Source: Marinobacter sp. ANT_B65 (GTDB lineage Bacteria; Pseudomonadota; Gammaproteobacteria; Pseudomonadales; Oleiphilaceae). From it: a DNA stretch of 64,000 bases. Where the stretch lies: assembly GCF_002407605.1 (NCBI RefSeq), contig NZ_NXGV01000001.1, positions 866,895 to 930,894 of the forward strand, in the 5' to 3' direction. Made by a program: the position numbers and the translations under genes. Below the pieces are notes generated by a model, which was not told the DNA's origin, ran no database searches, and saw only the letters and a program-made list of their open reading frames with translations. Within the stretch, counting starts at the first letter, position 1. The number at the start of each line of letters is the position of its first letter. Below are positions 1-10,485 of the stretch, in pieces.

Positions 1-941
1 GCGCCAACAAGAGCGCCGCTCTCATCAACAACAGGAAGCGCATTGATCTTGAGCTCGTCCATTATATTGAGTGCTTCTGCAGCCAGTTGTTCGGGTTGAA
101 TGGTTCTGCCGTTTTGTGTCATTACATCGCGCATAGGCGTGGTATGAACATCAATGGATTTGTCCAGGGTTCGACGCAGATCACCATCTGTAAAAATGCC
201 AGTCATTGCGCCTGTGGCGTTTACAACCGTGGTCATGCCCAGACCTTTGCTGGAGATCTCAAGCAGTGCGCCGCTCAGCGTGGTGTCTTCCGTTACTTTG
301 GGTATGCGCTCGCCAGTGTGCATGATGTCGGCTACGCGCAGCAGAAGTTTCCGCCCCAGGCTGCCGCCAGGATGAGAGAATGCAAAATCTTCCGCGCTGA
401 ATCCCCGGGCTTCCAGTAAGGCAACGGCCAGGGCGTCACCCATTACCAGGGTTGCGGTTGTGCTGGATGTTGGTGCCAGACCGAGCGGGCAGGCTTCTGT
501 TTTAACGCTCACATCCAGGTTTGCTACAGCTTCTTTTGCCAGTGTGGAGTCCGGGTTGCCGGTCATGCTGATCAGAGGTGCGCCCATGCGCTTGATAAGT
601 GGCAGAATGGTAATTACTTCACTGGTGTTGCCGCTGTTGGAAATAGCAATAACCACATCCTGGCTGGTAATCATGCCCATGTCGCCGTGGCTGGCTTCCC
701 CGGGGTGAACAAAAAATGACGGTGTTCCGGTACTGGCAAAAGTAGCCGCGATTTTGTTGGCGATGTGTCCGGATTTTCCCATTCCTGTCACAACAACCCG
801 GCCCCGGCATGCCATGATCACTTCGCAGGCTCGTATAAAATGGCTGTCGATACGGTTTTCCAGGGCGCTGATTGCATCGCGCTCGATACGAATAGCCTGG
901 AGTGCGGGGGTTCGGAAGTCGTACGTTTTAAATTCAGTCAT
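1..941 (-). CDS. kdsD: Arabinose-5-phosphate isomerase KdsD (3' end cut by window edge)
   Basis: Interconverts ribulose 5-phosphate and arabinose 5-phosphate, the first step toward KDO of lipopolysaccharide, in the cytoplasm. Reading the minus strand from the ATG at 941 gives MTEFKTYDFRTPALQAIRIE. An SIS sugar-isomerase domain follows, with GMGKSGHIANKIA near residues 53-65 and the SNSGNTSE phosphosugar motif near 101-108. A pair of CBS domains starts near residue 205 (RVADIMHTGERIP). About 313 codons are present; KdsD proteins are about 325 residues, so only the last dozen or so should lie outside the window. It is divergent from mlaF, the arrangement known from E. coli and many gammaproteobacteria (kdsD-kdsC-lpt facing mla). 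No oddities seen. The family call is strong. Confidence 0.95.
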   Translation of the reverse strand, partial: MTEFKTYDFRTPALQAIRIERDAISALENRIDSHFIRACEVIMACRGRVVVTGMGKSGHIANKIAATFASTGTPSFFVHPGEASHGDMGMITSQDVVIAISNSGNTSEVITILPLIKRMGAPLISMTGNPDSTLAKEAVANLDVSVKTEACPLGLAPTSSTTATLVMGDALAVALLEARGFSAEDFAFSHPGGSLGRKLLLRVADIMHTGERIPKVTEDTTLSGALLEISSKGLGMTTVVNATGAMTGIFTDGDLRRTLDKSIDVHTTPMRDVMTQNGRTIQPEQLAAEALNIMDELKINALPVVDESGALVG

Positions 942-1263
942 CGGGCGAATGGCCTGCTTTCTCGTTGATGCTTTGTCTTGAACGACGGGATTGCGCATAG
1001 ATTGGCGGAGTATAACATTTCCCGCAGCCGGGGCAGTCTGGTTACTGCAAGTTCATCAGAGAGTTAATGAGAGAATTGCCGGGATAGTTCGGTAGAACTG
1101 ATCATTGCGATCAGTACATTTTGGGATCAAGCGATTGAGCTTGCGGGTTTCTTGGCATAATGTAGCCGCTCTCTGAGAGTCAGGGGTGTTTATGATATCG
1201 CCATATAAAGAGCCAGAGGCTGCGGGCTGTAAGCTGAAGGTTATGGGCTGAAAGGTAAGAACT
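942..1263. promoter_or_regulatory. Divergent intergenic region between kdsD and mlaF
   Basis: This 322-bp gap must hold the promoters of both kdsD (leftward) and the mla operon (rightward). A small perfect hairpin CTGATC-ATTGC-GATCAG lies at 1098-1114. A possible rightward promoter is TTGAGC at 1135 with CATAAT at 1156, but the 15-bp spacer is shorter than ideal, so this is only a candidate. An AAAGG stretch just before 1264 can serve as the mlaF ribosome site. No coding sequence is convincing here. Confidence 0.4.
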
Positions 1264-2076
1264 ATGGGTTTGAGCTCGTACATATCATTGAAGGATGTTG
1301 TATTTTCCCGCTCCGGGCGCCGCATTTTCAACGGCGTGTCCATGGAGATCCCCCGTGGGAAAATTACCGCCATCATGGGGCCCAGCGGTACCGGGAAAAC
1401 CACGCTCCTGCGTTTGATAGGGGGGCAGTTGCGGCCAGATTCCGGCAGTATCATGGTAGACGGCCACTCGGTCCCTGATCTGCGCCGCAAGGAACTTTAC
1501 TCATTGCGGGAAAAAATGGGCATGCTTTTCCAGAGCGGTGCATTGTTCACGGATCTGAGCGTATTCGAGAACGTGGCATTCCCCATGCGCGTGCACACCG
1601 ACCTGCCGGAAGACATGATTCACGATATTGTATTGATGAAGCTCGAAGCTGTTGGCCTGCGGGGCGCACGCAATCTGATGCCATCCGAGCTGTCCGGCGG
1701 CATGACCCGGCGAGTTGCGCTTGCCCGCAGCATTGCTCTGGATCCGGAACTTATTATGTATGACGAGCCATTTGCGGGGCAGGATCCGATCGCCATGGGT
1801 GTGCTGGTGAAGCTGATCCGTGATCTTAACAGCTCCATGGGGCTCACCAGCGTTCTGGTATCTCATGATGTCAAGGAGTCGCTGAGTATCTGTCATTACG
1901 CCTGCATCATTGCAGATGGAAAAATCATTGGCGCGGGTACGCCGGCGGAGCTGGAGGGTCATCCGTCTGAGCAGGTACAGCAGTTTTTGCAGGGGCATCC
2001 TGACGGCCCGGTGCCGTTCCATTATCCCGCCCTGGCCGCAACAGAGGATTTCGGGCTTGCAGGAGGTGTTTTGTGA
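1264..2076 (+). CDS. mlaF: Phospholipid ABC transporter ATP-binding protein MlaF
   Basis: ATPase of the inner-membrane MlaFEDB complex, which moves phospholipids between inner and outer membrane to maintain lipid asymmetry. Visible ABC motifs are Walker A GPSGTGKT (residues 39-46), the signature LSGGMTRR (143-150) and Walker B LIMYDEP (163-169), with the H-loop histidine in LVSHDVKES. The length of 270 residues fits MlaF. The C-terminal tail after the nucleotide-binding core is typical of the family, where it contacts MlaB. First gene of mlaFEDCB; its stop overlaps the GTG of mlaE by 4 bp, so the two are translationally coupled. The ATG at 1264 is preceded by AAAGG. Confidence 0.96.
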   Translation: MGLSSYISLKDVVFSRSGRRIFNGVSMEIPRGKITAIMGPSGTGKTTLLRLIGGQLRPDSGSIMVDGHSVPDLRRKELYSLREKMGMLFQSGALFTDLSVFENVAFPMRVHTDLPEDMIHDIVLMKLEAVGLRGARNLMPSELSGGMTRRVALARSIALDPELIMYDEPFAGQDPIAMGVLVKLIRDLNSSMGLTSVLVSHDVKESLSICHYACIIADGKIIGAGTPAELEGHPSEQVQQFLQGHPDGPVPFHYPALAATEDFGLAGGVL

Positions 2077-2855
2077 TCGACAAAATTGCTTCCCTGGGGC
2101 ATAGCGGAATCAGTATGGTCATCTCTTTTGGTCGTGCAGGCCGCTTTCTCGCAGGGGTGCTGTCAGGAGTTCCCCGTCCGGTAGTCGGTTTTCCGTTGTT
2201 AATGCGACAACTGTACTCCGTTGGTGTGTTGTCGCTGGCTATTGTTGTTGTGTCGGGACTGTTTATCGGCATGGTGCTGGGCCTTCAGGGCTACACCATA
2301 CTTAGTGATTTCGGTTCCGAGGCTGCCATTGGGCAGATGATTGCGCTCACTCTGGTGCGCGAACTCGGGCCAGTGGTAACAGCATTGCTGTTTGCAGGGC
2401 GTGCAGGTTCGGCTCTGACGGCAGAGATTGGCCTGATGAAAGCGACCGAACAGTTGTCCAGCATGGAAATGATGGGTGTAGACCCTCTGCGAAGAGTTAT
2501 TGCGCCCAGGCTTTGGGCTGGCTTTATTGCCATGCCGGTACTGGCTGTCATTTTTTCGATGGTAGGTATCTGGGGCGGTATGCTGGTTGGAGTGGACTGG
2601 CTCGGTGTATTTGAAGGCTCATACTGGGGCAATATGCAGGCCTCTGTGGATTTCCGGGACGACGTGGTAAACGGCGTCATCAAAAGCGTAGTGTTCGGTT
2701 TTGTCTGCTCCTGGATTGCGGTTTACCAAGGTTACGATTGTGTACCTACATCAGCGGGAATCAGCTCCGCTACCACGAAAACAGTGGTGTACTCTTCGCT
2801 GGCTGTGCTGGGGCTGGATTTTGTGCTTACCGCCGTAATGTTCGGCAACTTCTGA
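2073..2855 (+). CDS. mlaE: Phospholipid ABC transporter permease MlaE
   Basis: Permease subunit of the Mla phospholipid transporter in the inner membrane. The 260-residue protein is hydrophobic with about five membrane segments, for example around residues 50-70 ([20 protein letters not shown]). It carries the MlaE-family core [25 protein letters not shown] followed by the [17 protein letters not shown] segment that couples to the ATPase. The start is a GTG overlapping the mlaF stop (GTGA). The following mlaD begins 34 bp after its stop. Length and motifs match the family without gaps. Confidence 0.95.
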   Translation: MIDKIASLGHSGISMVISFGRAGRFLAGVLSGVPRPVVGFPLLMRQLYSVGVLSLAIVVVSGLFIGMVLGLQGYTILSDFGSEAAIGQMIALTLVRELGPVVTALLFAGRAGSALTAEIGLMKATEQLSSMEMMGVDPLRRVIAPRLWAGFIAMPVLAVIFSMVGIWGGMLVGVDWLGVFEGSYWGNMQASVDFRDDVVNGVIKSVVFGFVCSWIAVYQGYDCVPTSAGISSATTKTVVYSSLAVLGLDFVLTAVMFGNF

Positions 2856-2889
2856 TCAACGATTGACGAGATAACACCGGGAGCCGGTA

Positions 2890-3339
2890 ATGAAACAAAG
2901 AACAACCGATATTACAGTTGGCCTGTTTATGCTCGCCGGGTTGGCTGCACTGCTTTTTCTTGCGTTGCAGGTAAGTGGTCTGTCACCGAAGTCGGCTAAA
3001 AGTACCTATACCGTTTATGCGGATTTTAATGACACTGGTGGTATCACGCCCCGGGGCAGAGTGTCTATGGCAGGAGTGACGGTGGGTACCATCGATTCGG
3101 TTACCCTGAACAAGGAAACCTTTCAGGCCCGGGTTGCCATGTCCATACACGGCGATGTGGACAACATTCCTGCAGACAGCGCTGCAGTAATACGTACATC
3201 CGGCTTGCTGGGGGAACAGTACATTGACATATCCATTGGCGGCGAAATGGAATCGCTCAAACCAGGCGACACGTTTTATTCCACTCAGTCGGCCATGAAC
3301 ATTGAACGACTTATCAGCAATTTTGCATCTGGCAAATGA
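2890..3339 (+). CDS. mlaD: Mla pathway substrate-binding MCE protein MlaD
   Basis: Periplasmic ring-forming MCE protein of the Mla transporter; six copies form a hydrophobic channel above MlaE. There is one N-terminal membrane anchor (about residues 9-28, LFMLAGLAALLFLALQVSGL), then a single MCE domain with the typical FNDTGGITPRGRVSMAGVTVG and SGLLGEQYIDIS segments. At 149 residues it is the usual short MlaD. The ATG at 2890 has a GGGAG site upstream. mlaC follows after 25 bp. Confidence 0.95.
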   Translation: MKQRTTDITVGLFMLAGLAALLFLALQVSGLSPKSAKSTYTVYADFNDTGGITPRGRVSMAGVTVGTIDSVTLNKETFQARVAMSIHGDVDNIPADSAAVIRTSGLLGEQYIDISIGGEMESLKPGDTFYSTQSAMNIERLISNFASGK

Positions 3340-3364
3340 GTCTGTTTTGTGAGAGAGAAAGAAC

Positions 3365-4030
3365 ATGAGAAATCAGGTGATTGCGTTAACACAACAATAT
3401 TTTCTGGCCCTGACACTGATGGCCTTTTGCGTGGCATCGGTTCATGCGAGCCCGGAAGATGACTTGTTGCAATATGTCGATGACAACACGCAGCGACTGG
3501 TAGAACAACTTAATGCTGAGCGCGGGCTCTATGAGCAGGATCCTGAAGCTTTTTACCGGAATATGGATAATGCACTGGAGGGTTTTGTTGATTTTCGCCG
3601 GATCGCTGCCCGGGTGATGGGGCGCTATGCACGCCAGGCAAGCCCGGAACAGCGGAATGCGTTTGTGGTGAAATTCAAACGCAGTCTTTTTGACAGCTAC
3701 GCGCAGGCTTTGGTAAGTGCAGAAGATTTCAGTATCAAGGTCAATGATGCCTCCATCAATCCACAGGACGATAACCGTGCCTCTGTGGCTATGGAGGTGA
3801 TTACTGCTTCTGGCAACCGCCATTCAGTTACCTATTCCATGTACCGGAAGGAAGGTGGCAGCTGGATGATGGAAAATGTAATTGTTGAAGGGGTCAACAT
3901 TGGCCTTTCATTCCGGGATCGTTTCACCCAGGAAATGGAAGCCAGTCGAGGGCAGGTTCAGGTTGTGATCGAAGGATGGAGTGATGCAGTAAAATCCTTC
4001 AACCTGGAAGAGGAAGTGAACAACTCATGA
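3365..4030 (+). CDS. mlaC: Periplasmic phospholipid-binding protein MlaC
   Basis: Soluble lipid shuttle between the MlaA-porin complex of the outer membrane and MlaFEDB. Residues 1-28 form a signal peptide ending near VHASPEDD. The mature part has the MlaC features NMDNALEGFVDFRRIAARVMG and the C-terminal region around NVIVEGVNIGLSFRDRF. The length is 221 residues, close to the E. coli protein (211). The ATG at 3365 sits behind GAGAGAAAGA. Its 3' end overlaps the start of mlaB by 4 bp (ATGA). Confidence 0.94.
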   Translation: MRNQVIALTQQYFLALTLMAFCVASVHASPEDDLLQYVDDNTQRLVEQLNAERGLYEQDPEAFYRNMDNALEGFVDFRRIAARVMGRYARQASPEQRNAFVVKFKRSLFDSYAQALVSAEDFSIKVNDASINPQDDNRASVAMEVITASGNRHSVTYSMYRKEGGSWMMENVIVEGVNIGLSFRDRFTQEMEASRGQVQVVIEGWSDAVKSFNLEEEVNNS

Positions 4031-4335
4031 GCGTTGAAGCTCCGGATGTTCAGCTGCAGGACGGTGTGCTCATGGTCTCCGGTCCAATTGACACCCGTTC
4101 CGTTATACCGCTTCGGGCAGAGGGCGAGAGGCTGATTACATCAGCCAGTGGAAGCCTTGTGGTTGATCTCAAAGGCTTGTCCACGACCCACAGCGTCGCC
4201 CTCTCCATGCTCCTGTGTTGGAGTCGGCTGGCTGAAAAACAGGGCCTTTCGCTGTCTTTCAGGGATGCACCTGCCCGTCTCATATCTCTTGCCGCTTTGA
4301 GCAACCTTGAGGATTGGTTACAATCCCGCTCCTGA
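4027..4335 (+). CDS. mlaB: STAS-domain protein MlaB
   Basis: Small cytoplasmic STAS protein that binds MlaF and is needed for assembly and activity of the transporter. The 102-residue protein shows the STAS pattern: a first strand (VLMVSGPIDTRSV), then LVVDLKGLSTTHSVALSMLL, where the residue at the usual anti-sigma-antagonist serine position lies in the TTHS stretch. The start overlaps the mlaC stop as ATGA. STAS proteins diverge quickly, so position as the fifth mla gene carries much of the assignment. Confidence 0.9.
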   Translation: MSVEAPDVQLQDGVLMVSGPIDTRSVIPLRAEGERLITSASGSLVVDLKGLSTTHSVALSMLLCWSRLAEKQGLSLSFRDAPARLISLAALSNLEDWLQSRS

Positions 4336-4361
4336 TTTTAAAAAATATCCGAGGATTTACT

Positions 4362-5895
<1,534 letters not shown>

Positions 5896-5924
5896 CAGAC
5901 ACAAACGGGAAACCGGAAGGACGC

Positions 5925-6563
5925 ATGACAGACTTCATTACTATCGCCTTGTCGAAAGGGCGAATCCTGGACGAAACCTTGCCACTGCTGGCGGAAGCCG
6001 GGATTGAGCTGATAGACGATATCAAGAAATCCCGTAAGCTGGTGTTTCCCACGACGGATCCGAATGTAAGGGTACTTGTTATCCGCGCGACGGATGTTCC
6101 GACCTATGTTCAGTATGGTGGTGCTGATCTGGGTGTGACGGGCAAGGATGTACTGATGGAACACGGCGGAGAAGGGTTATACGAGCCGCTGGATCTGAAT
6201 ATCGCCCGTTGCCGCCTTATGACGGCGGGCCCCAAGGGTGAAACCCCGCCAGCCGGGCGCATCCGTGTAGCAACCAAGTTTGTTAACATGGCTCGCAGGT
6301 ATTACGCAGCGCAGGGGCGCCAGGCAGATATCATCAAGCTTTATGGTGCTATGGAGCTGGCGCCGATTCTCGGGCTGGCGGATGAGATTGTTGATATCGT
6401 GGATACCGGTAATACCTTGAAGGCCAACGGCCTTGAAGCGCGGGAACTGATTGATGACATCAGTACGCGGCTGGTAGTGAACAGGGCATCCATGAAAATG
6501 AAGCACGAGCGCATTAACCCCATCATTGAGAAGATGGCGGCTGCCGTCGAAAAACGCAGATAA
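5925..6563 (+). CDS. hisG: ATP phosphoribosyltransferase catalytic subunit HisG (short form)
   Basis: First enzyme of histidine synthesis, joining ATP and PRPP. It is the short HisG form of 212 residues, lacking the C-terminal regulatory domain, which normally needs a HisZ partner for activity and feedback control; no hisZ is in the window. Motifs include [17 protein letters not shown] at the start, [14 protein letters not shown], and the PRPP loop [16 protein letters not shown] near residue 160. The ATG at 5925 was chosen because AAGGA precedes it; a GTG at 5892 overlapping the murA stop is possible but adds 11 non-homologous residues. It is followed by hisD after 29 bp. Confidence 0.95.
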   Translation: MTDFITIALSKGRILDETLPLLAEAGIELIDDIKKSRKLVFPTTDPNVRVLVIRATDVPTYVQYGGADLGVTGKDVLMEHGGEGLYEPLDLNIARCRLMTAGPKGETPPAGRIRVATKFVNMARRYYAAQGRQADIIKLYGAMELAPILGLADEIVDIVDTGNTLKANGLEARELIDDISTRLVVNRASMKMKHERINPIIEKMAAAVEKRR

Positions 6564-6592
6564 AGTTCGTAACCCAAAGCAGGACGTGAGAA

Positions 6593-7903
6593 ATGACCGT
6601 TAACATCAAACGATTGAACGCTTCCCGAAGTGACTTTGACAGTACACTGGCCACATTGCTGGCATGGGATGACAGCGTTGATCATCAGGTGAACGAGACG
6701 GTGCGTCATATCCTGCACGAAGTGAAAACCGGGGGCGACCGGGCGGTACTGGAATTTACGGAAAAATTTGATCGTCTGGACGTCTCCAGTGTTGCGGAAC
6801 TGGAAATGAGCCAGAGCCGTTTGCAGCAGGCGCTGAAATCCATTCCGGAGGATCAGCGCGTAGCTCTTGAGCACGCGGCCGCCCGTGTTCGCGATTATCA
6901 CGAACGACAGAATCAGAAATCCTGGCAGTACCAGGATGAGGACGGCACAGTACTGGGCCAGAAAGTAACACCACTGGATCGTGCAGGCCTGTACGTGCCT
7001 GGCGGGAAAGCGGCTTATCCATCATCGGTTCTGATGAACGCCATCCCGGCGAAAGTTGCCGGTGTCAGAGAGGTCATTATGGTGGTTCCCACCCCGGATG
7101 GGGTTGTGAACGATCTGGTGCTGGCCGCTGCCGCTATTGCGGGTGTTGATCGAGTGTTTACTATAGGTGGTGCTCAGGCTGTCGGTGCACTTGCTTATGG
7201 CACAGAAACCATCCCTGCAGTCGATAAAATTGTTGGCCCTGGCAACATCTTTGTGGCCACAGCAAAACGTGAAGTCTTTGGTACTGTGGGTATAGACATG
7301 ATCGCCGGGCCGTCGGAAATTCTGGTGATTTGCGACGGCAGGACTGACCCGGACTGGATTGCTATGGATCTGTTTTCCCAGGCCGAGCATGACGAACAGG
7401 CTCAGTCCATCCTTGTCAGTCCCGATGCGGGTTTCCTTGACGCCGTCGAGGCAAGCATTAACAAGCTACTGCCAACCATGGAGCGCGCCGACATTATCCG
7501 CACCTCCATGGCCGACCGGGCAGCACTGATCCAGGTTGCCGATCTCAGCGAGGCCGCTAAGGTTTCGAACCGCATAGCTCCGGAACACCTGGAGTTGTCG
7601 GTTGAAGACCCGGAAACCCTGCTGAAAGAAATCCGCCACGCTGGCGCCATTTTTATGGGGCGATATACAGCCGAAGCTCTGGGTGACTACTGCGCTGGTC
7701 CGAATCACGTGCTGCCTACCAGCGGAACGGCCCGCTTCTCATCCCCATTGGGCGTCTACGACTTCCAGAAGCGGTCTTCTATTATAGGTTTCAGTGCCCG
7801 GGGTGCTGACCGGATGGGGCGCGTTGCATCGGTTCTTGCGAGAGGCGAAGGGTTAACAGCTCACGCACGTTCAGCTGAATACAGGATTAAAAGCGATGAG
7901 TAA
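6593..7903 (+). CDS. hisD: Histidinol dehydrogenase HisD
   Basis: Last two oxidation steps of histidine synthesis, histidinol to histidine with NAD; a zinc enzyme of the cytoplasm. The 436 residues match the family throughout: [21 protein letters not shown], the NAD/zinc region [13 protein letters not shown], the zinc and catalytic residues in [14 protein letters not shown] and IAPEHLEL, and [19 protein letters not shown] near the C-terminus. Its last 8 bases overlap hisC. The ATG at 6593 is preceded by a weak GGACG site. Confidence 0.96.
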   Translation: MTVNIKRLNASRSDFDSTLATLLAWDDSVDHQVNETVRHILHEVKTGGDRAVLEFTEKFDRLDVSSVAELEMSQSRLQQALKSIPEDQRVALEHAAARVRDYHERQNQKSWQYQDEDGTVLGQKVTPLDRAGLYVPGGKAAYPSSVLMNAIPAKVAGVREVIMVVPTPDGVVNDLVLAAAAIAGVDRVFTIGGAQAVGALAYGTETIPAVDKIVGPGNIFVATAKREVFGTVGIDMIAGPSEILVICDGRTDPDWIAMDLFSQAEHDEQAQSILVSPDAGFLDAVEASINKLLPTMERADIIRTSMADRAALIQVADLSEAAKVSNRIAPEHLELSVEDPETLLKEIRHAGAIFMGRYTAEALGDYCAGPNHVLPTSGTARFSSPLGVYDFQKRSSIIGFSARGADRMGRVASVLARGEGLTAHARSAEYRIKSDE

Positions 7904-8948
7904 GTTCTGGAGCCCCTTGGTCAGCAGTCTGGTTCCCTACGTGCCGGGCGAGCAGCCCAAAATGGCCAATCTGGTGAAGCTGAATACCAACGAAAATCCG
8001 TTCGGCCCCTCACCAAAAGTCATAGAGGCCATACAGGCAGAGCTCAACGATAACCTCCGCCTCTACCCGGATCCGGAAGGGGAAAGTCTGCGCAAGACTC
8101 TGGCCGACTACCACAGCGTAAGGCCTGAGCAGGTTTTCCTGGGCAACGGCTCGGATGAGGTTCTGGCCCACATTTTTCACGCCTTGTTCCAGCACGGCGA
8201 GCCTGTTCTGTTCCCGGACGTAACCTATAGCTTCTATCCGGTTTACTGTGGCCTCTACAACATTGAAGGCAAAACGGTTCCTCTCACGGACAGTTTTGAG
8301 ATTAATCCGGAAGACTACAGGCAGCCAAATGGCGGAATCATCTTTCCGAACCCCAATGCGCCCACTGGTCGTTGTTTGGAGCTTGAACACATAGAGTCGA
8401 TCCTCCGGGCTAATCCGGACCGTGTTGTAGTGGTTGATGAGGCCTACATAGACTTCGGTGGCGAAACTGCTATATCCCTTGTGGATAGATATCCTAATCT
8501 TCTGGTTTGCCAGACACTCTCCAAAGCCCGTTCACTGGCTGGTCTTCGCGTGGGGTTTGCCATTGGTCACCCGGATCTGATTGAAGCCCTTAACCGTGTT
8601 AAAGACAGCTTTAACAGCTACCCGCTGGACAGGCTTGCACAGGCAGGCGCAAAAGCCGCTTATGAAGACGAAGCCTGGTTCCAGAAGTCCTGTAAAGGCG
8701 TGATTTCTGAGCGGGAGCGCGTGACAGAAAGTCTGAAAGGTCTGAACTTTGAAGTTTTGCCCTCAAAAGCCAACTTTGTTTTTGCCCGTCATAGAGAGAA
8801 GTCTGGTGAAAGCCTGGCGAAGGCGCTCAGGGAGCAGGGCATTATCGTTCGCCACTTCAACAAGCCCAGGATCAGCGATTTTTTGAGGATTACCATTGGT
8901 ACTCCTGACCAGAATGATGCGTTGATTGCCGGGCTTGAGTCTTTGTAA
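7896..8948 (+). CDS. hisC: Histidinol-phosphate aminotransferase HisC
   Basis: PLP-dependent aminotransferase that makes histidinol phosphate from imidazole-acetol phosphate. It is a fold-type I enzyme of 350 residues with [13 protein letters not shown] at the N-terminus, [15 protein letters not shown], the VVDEAYIDF aspartate motif, and the PLP lysine at residue 210 in [14 protein letters not shown]. The start overlaps the 3' end of hisD by 8 bp, so hisG-hisD-hisC behave as one operon with murA upstream. Expression probably ends at or near the large inverted repeat that follows. Confidence 0.95.
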   Translation: MSKFWSPLVSSLVPYVPGEQPKMANLVKLNTNENPFGPSPKVIEAIQAELNDNLRLYPDPEGESLRKTLADYHSVRPEQVFLGNGSDEVLAHIFHALFQHGEPVLFPDVTYSFYPVYCGLYNIEGKTVPLTDSFEINPEDYRQPNGGIIFPNPNAPTGRCLELEHIESILRANPDRVVVVDEAYIDFGGETAISLVDRYPNLLVCQTLSKARSLAGLRVGFAIGHPDLIEALNRVKDSFNSYPLDRLAQAGAKAAYEDEAWFQKSCKGVISERERVTESLKGLNFEVLPSKANFVFARHREKSGESLAKALREQGIIVRHFNKPRISDFLRITIGTPDQNDALIAGLESL

Positions 8949-8969
8949 CCAATCGAAGTCCGAGAGAGG

Positions 8970-9073
8970 CTTGCGGGAAGAAGCGTTCCGGGAATGTCGG
9001 AGGCCATGGACGGCCGGAGACAAGCGCACATGGATGTGCTCGTAGCGGTTCCCGGAACGCTTCTTCCCGCAAG
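8970..9073. repeat. Large intergenic inverted repeat with nested hairpins
   Basis: Two perfect 24-base arms, 8970-8993 (beginning CTTGCGGGAAGAAGC) and 9050-9073 (its reverse complement), enclose about 56 bases. Inside the loop are two smaller palindromes: GGCC-ATGGAC-GGCC at 9002-9015 and GCACAT-GG-ATGTGC near 9026-9039. The folded form would be a cruciform or branched stem with two side hairpins. No T-run follows, so it is not a classic terminator, though it may stop hisC transcripts or protect their 3' end. It looks like a REP/MITE-type dispersed intergenic element; no second copy was noticed in this window. Confidence 0.8.
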
Positions 9074-9116
9074 CCGGTAACTCCGAAGTACAGGTTTTGT
9101 CAGGAGGGAAACGCAA

Positions 9117-9860
9117 ATGGCTCATCGCGACAGTATTCTTGCGAAGCTGAATGAGTGGCTGCAGCCCGAAAACTTTCAGGACTATTGCCCGAATGGACTG
9201 CAGGTTGAAGGCAAGGGCGACGTAAAAACCATCATCACTGGTGTGACCGCCTCCCGCGCATTAATCGAAGCGGCCATTGCCGCCAATGCCGATATGGTAA
9301 TTGTTCACCACGGGTATTTCTGGAAAGGCGAAGACCAGCGCATCCAGGGTATGAAACGCGATCGTCTCAAGCTGCTTCTGGATAACGATATAAATCTGGT
9401 TGCTTATCACCTCCCTCTGGACGACCACCCCATATACGGCAATAACCGTCAGCTAGCCGACGTTCTTGGTATACAGAGCCCGCGCCCGTTAAACGGTTTG
9501 GTGTGGGAAGGTGAACTTCAGGAAGCAATGAGCCCCGAACAGTTAGGGGTACTCATTGCCGGAGCGCTTCACCGTGAACCCTTGAGAGTTGGCGACGGGA
9601 AAGCGAATATCAGAAAGGTAGGGTGGTGCACCGGCGCTGCGCAAGGGTTTATCAATACGGCGGTTGACGCCGGCCTGGATGCGTACATCAGTGGTGAAAT
9701 TTCTGAACCGACTACCCACACGGCCAGAGAGTGCGGTATACACTATTACTCTGCAGGCCACCACGCAACGGAGCGTTACGGGGTGAAGGCAGTCGGTGAT
9801 GCATTGGAAAATGAGTTTGGCGTCATACACCGGTTTATCGATTGCGATAACCCGGTATGA
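9117..9860 (+). CDS. Nif3-like dinuclear metal-centre protein (YbgI family)
   Basis: Member of the Nif3/YbgI (GTP cyclohydrolase I type 2-like) family, a toroidal hexamer with a two-metal centre; the physiological reaction is uncertain in all organisms. Visible metal ligands are HHGYFW near residue 63, YHLPLDDHPIYGNN near 100, and the C-terminal SAGHHATERYG. The N-terminal DYCPNGLQVEG is the family hallmark. At 247 residues it is the short bacterial form without the inserted PII-like domain. AGGAGG at 9102-9107 is a strong ribosome site for the ATG. It lies convergent and end to end with zapG. Confidence 0.92.
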   Translation: MAHRDSILAKLNEWLQPENFQDYCPNGLQVEGKGDVKTIITGVTASRALIEAAIAANADMVIVHHGYFWKGEDQRIQGMKRDRLKLLLDNDINLVAYHLPLDDHPIYGNNRQLADVLGIQSPRPLNGLVWEGELQEAMSPEQLGVLIAGALHREPLRVGDGKANIRKVGWCTGAAQGFINTAVDAGLDAYISGEISEPTTHTARECGIHYYSAGHHATERYGVKAVGDALENEFGVIHRFIDCDNPV

Positions 9861-10289
9861 TCAGGCCTCAGCAGCCTTGTCACCTTTTTTGAGTCCAAAG
9901 TCCTCAGACAGTGTCCCGGAAGTCTTGGGGGCGTAGTCCCTTGGTGGTTCCACGCCATCCTCGCTGACTTCCTCCAGGCGCTTGCGGGATGTTTCTTCTG
10001 CCAGTTCGGCCATCCAGTCTTCATCATTACACAAGCGGTTTGCGCCACGAGCCATGTGCTGATTCACATCGCGGTACGCATCATTAAACCGGCGCAGCAA
10101 GTGGGCCGACTCCATAAAGTGCTCGTTCACCTGGGCCTGGTAACGGGTATACTCGTTGCGCAGCTCCTCCACTTTCTGTTCCGCACGGCGTTGCCGGAGA
10201 GAGGACCCCTGCCCCGAGCGGCCTACAAGTGCTCCGATGACAATGCCAACAATCAGTGCGGCAATCGCTGCCAGAATCAGGTTTGTCAT
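9861..10289 (-). CDS. zapG: ZapG/YhcB (DUF1043) inner-membrane coiled-coil protein
   Basis: Small inner-membrane protein linked in E. coli to cell division and envelope/LPS synthesis. One N-terminal membrane helix (MTNLILAAIAALIVGIVIGA) is followed by a charged coiled coil (residues about 30-75) and the YhcB hallmark YNDAYRDV-like segment RRFNDAYRDVNQHMA. The tail is disordered and acidic. The ATG at 10289 was preferred over an earlier in-frame start at 10325, since the membrane helix should begin the protein and AGGA lies upstream. It is 142 residues, close to the E. coli length. It stands divergent from zapE, which is the usual neighbourhood. Confidence 0.9.
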   Translation of the reverse strand: MTNLILAAIAALIVGIVIGALVGRSGQGSSLRQRRAEQKVEELRNEYTRYQAQVNEHFMESAHLLRRFNDAYRDVNQHMARGANRLCNDEDWMAELAEETSRKRLEEVSEDGVEPPRDYAPKTSGTLSEDFGLKKGDKAAEA

Positions 10290-10485
10290 ATGCTGTGTCG
10301 TCCTGTTGCCTGAAAAGTGAACCAATCCGTGTGGGCCAGTATAACGCTCACAGCCTCATCAGCCCATGCTTGCGTGCTGCGCCTATCGTCGTATTGCTCT
10401 GTCAGCCGGTCAGCGTGGCGAAAAAACCGTAAATAAGCGATAATGCGCCGCCCCGAAATCAACGATCAGACCCTGGGATTCCCTG

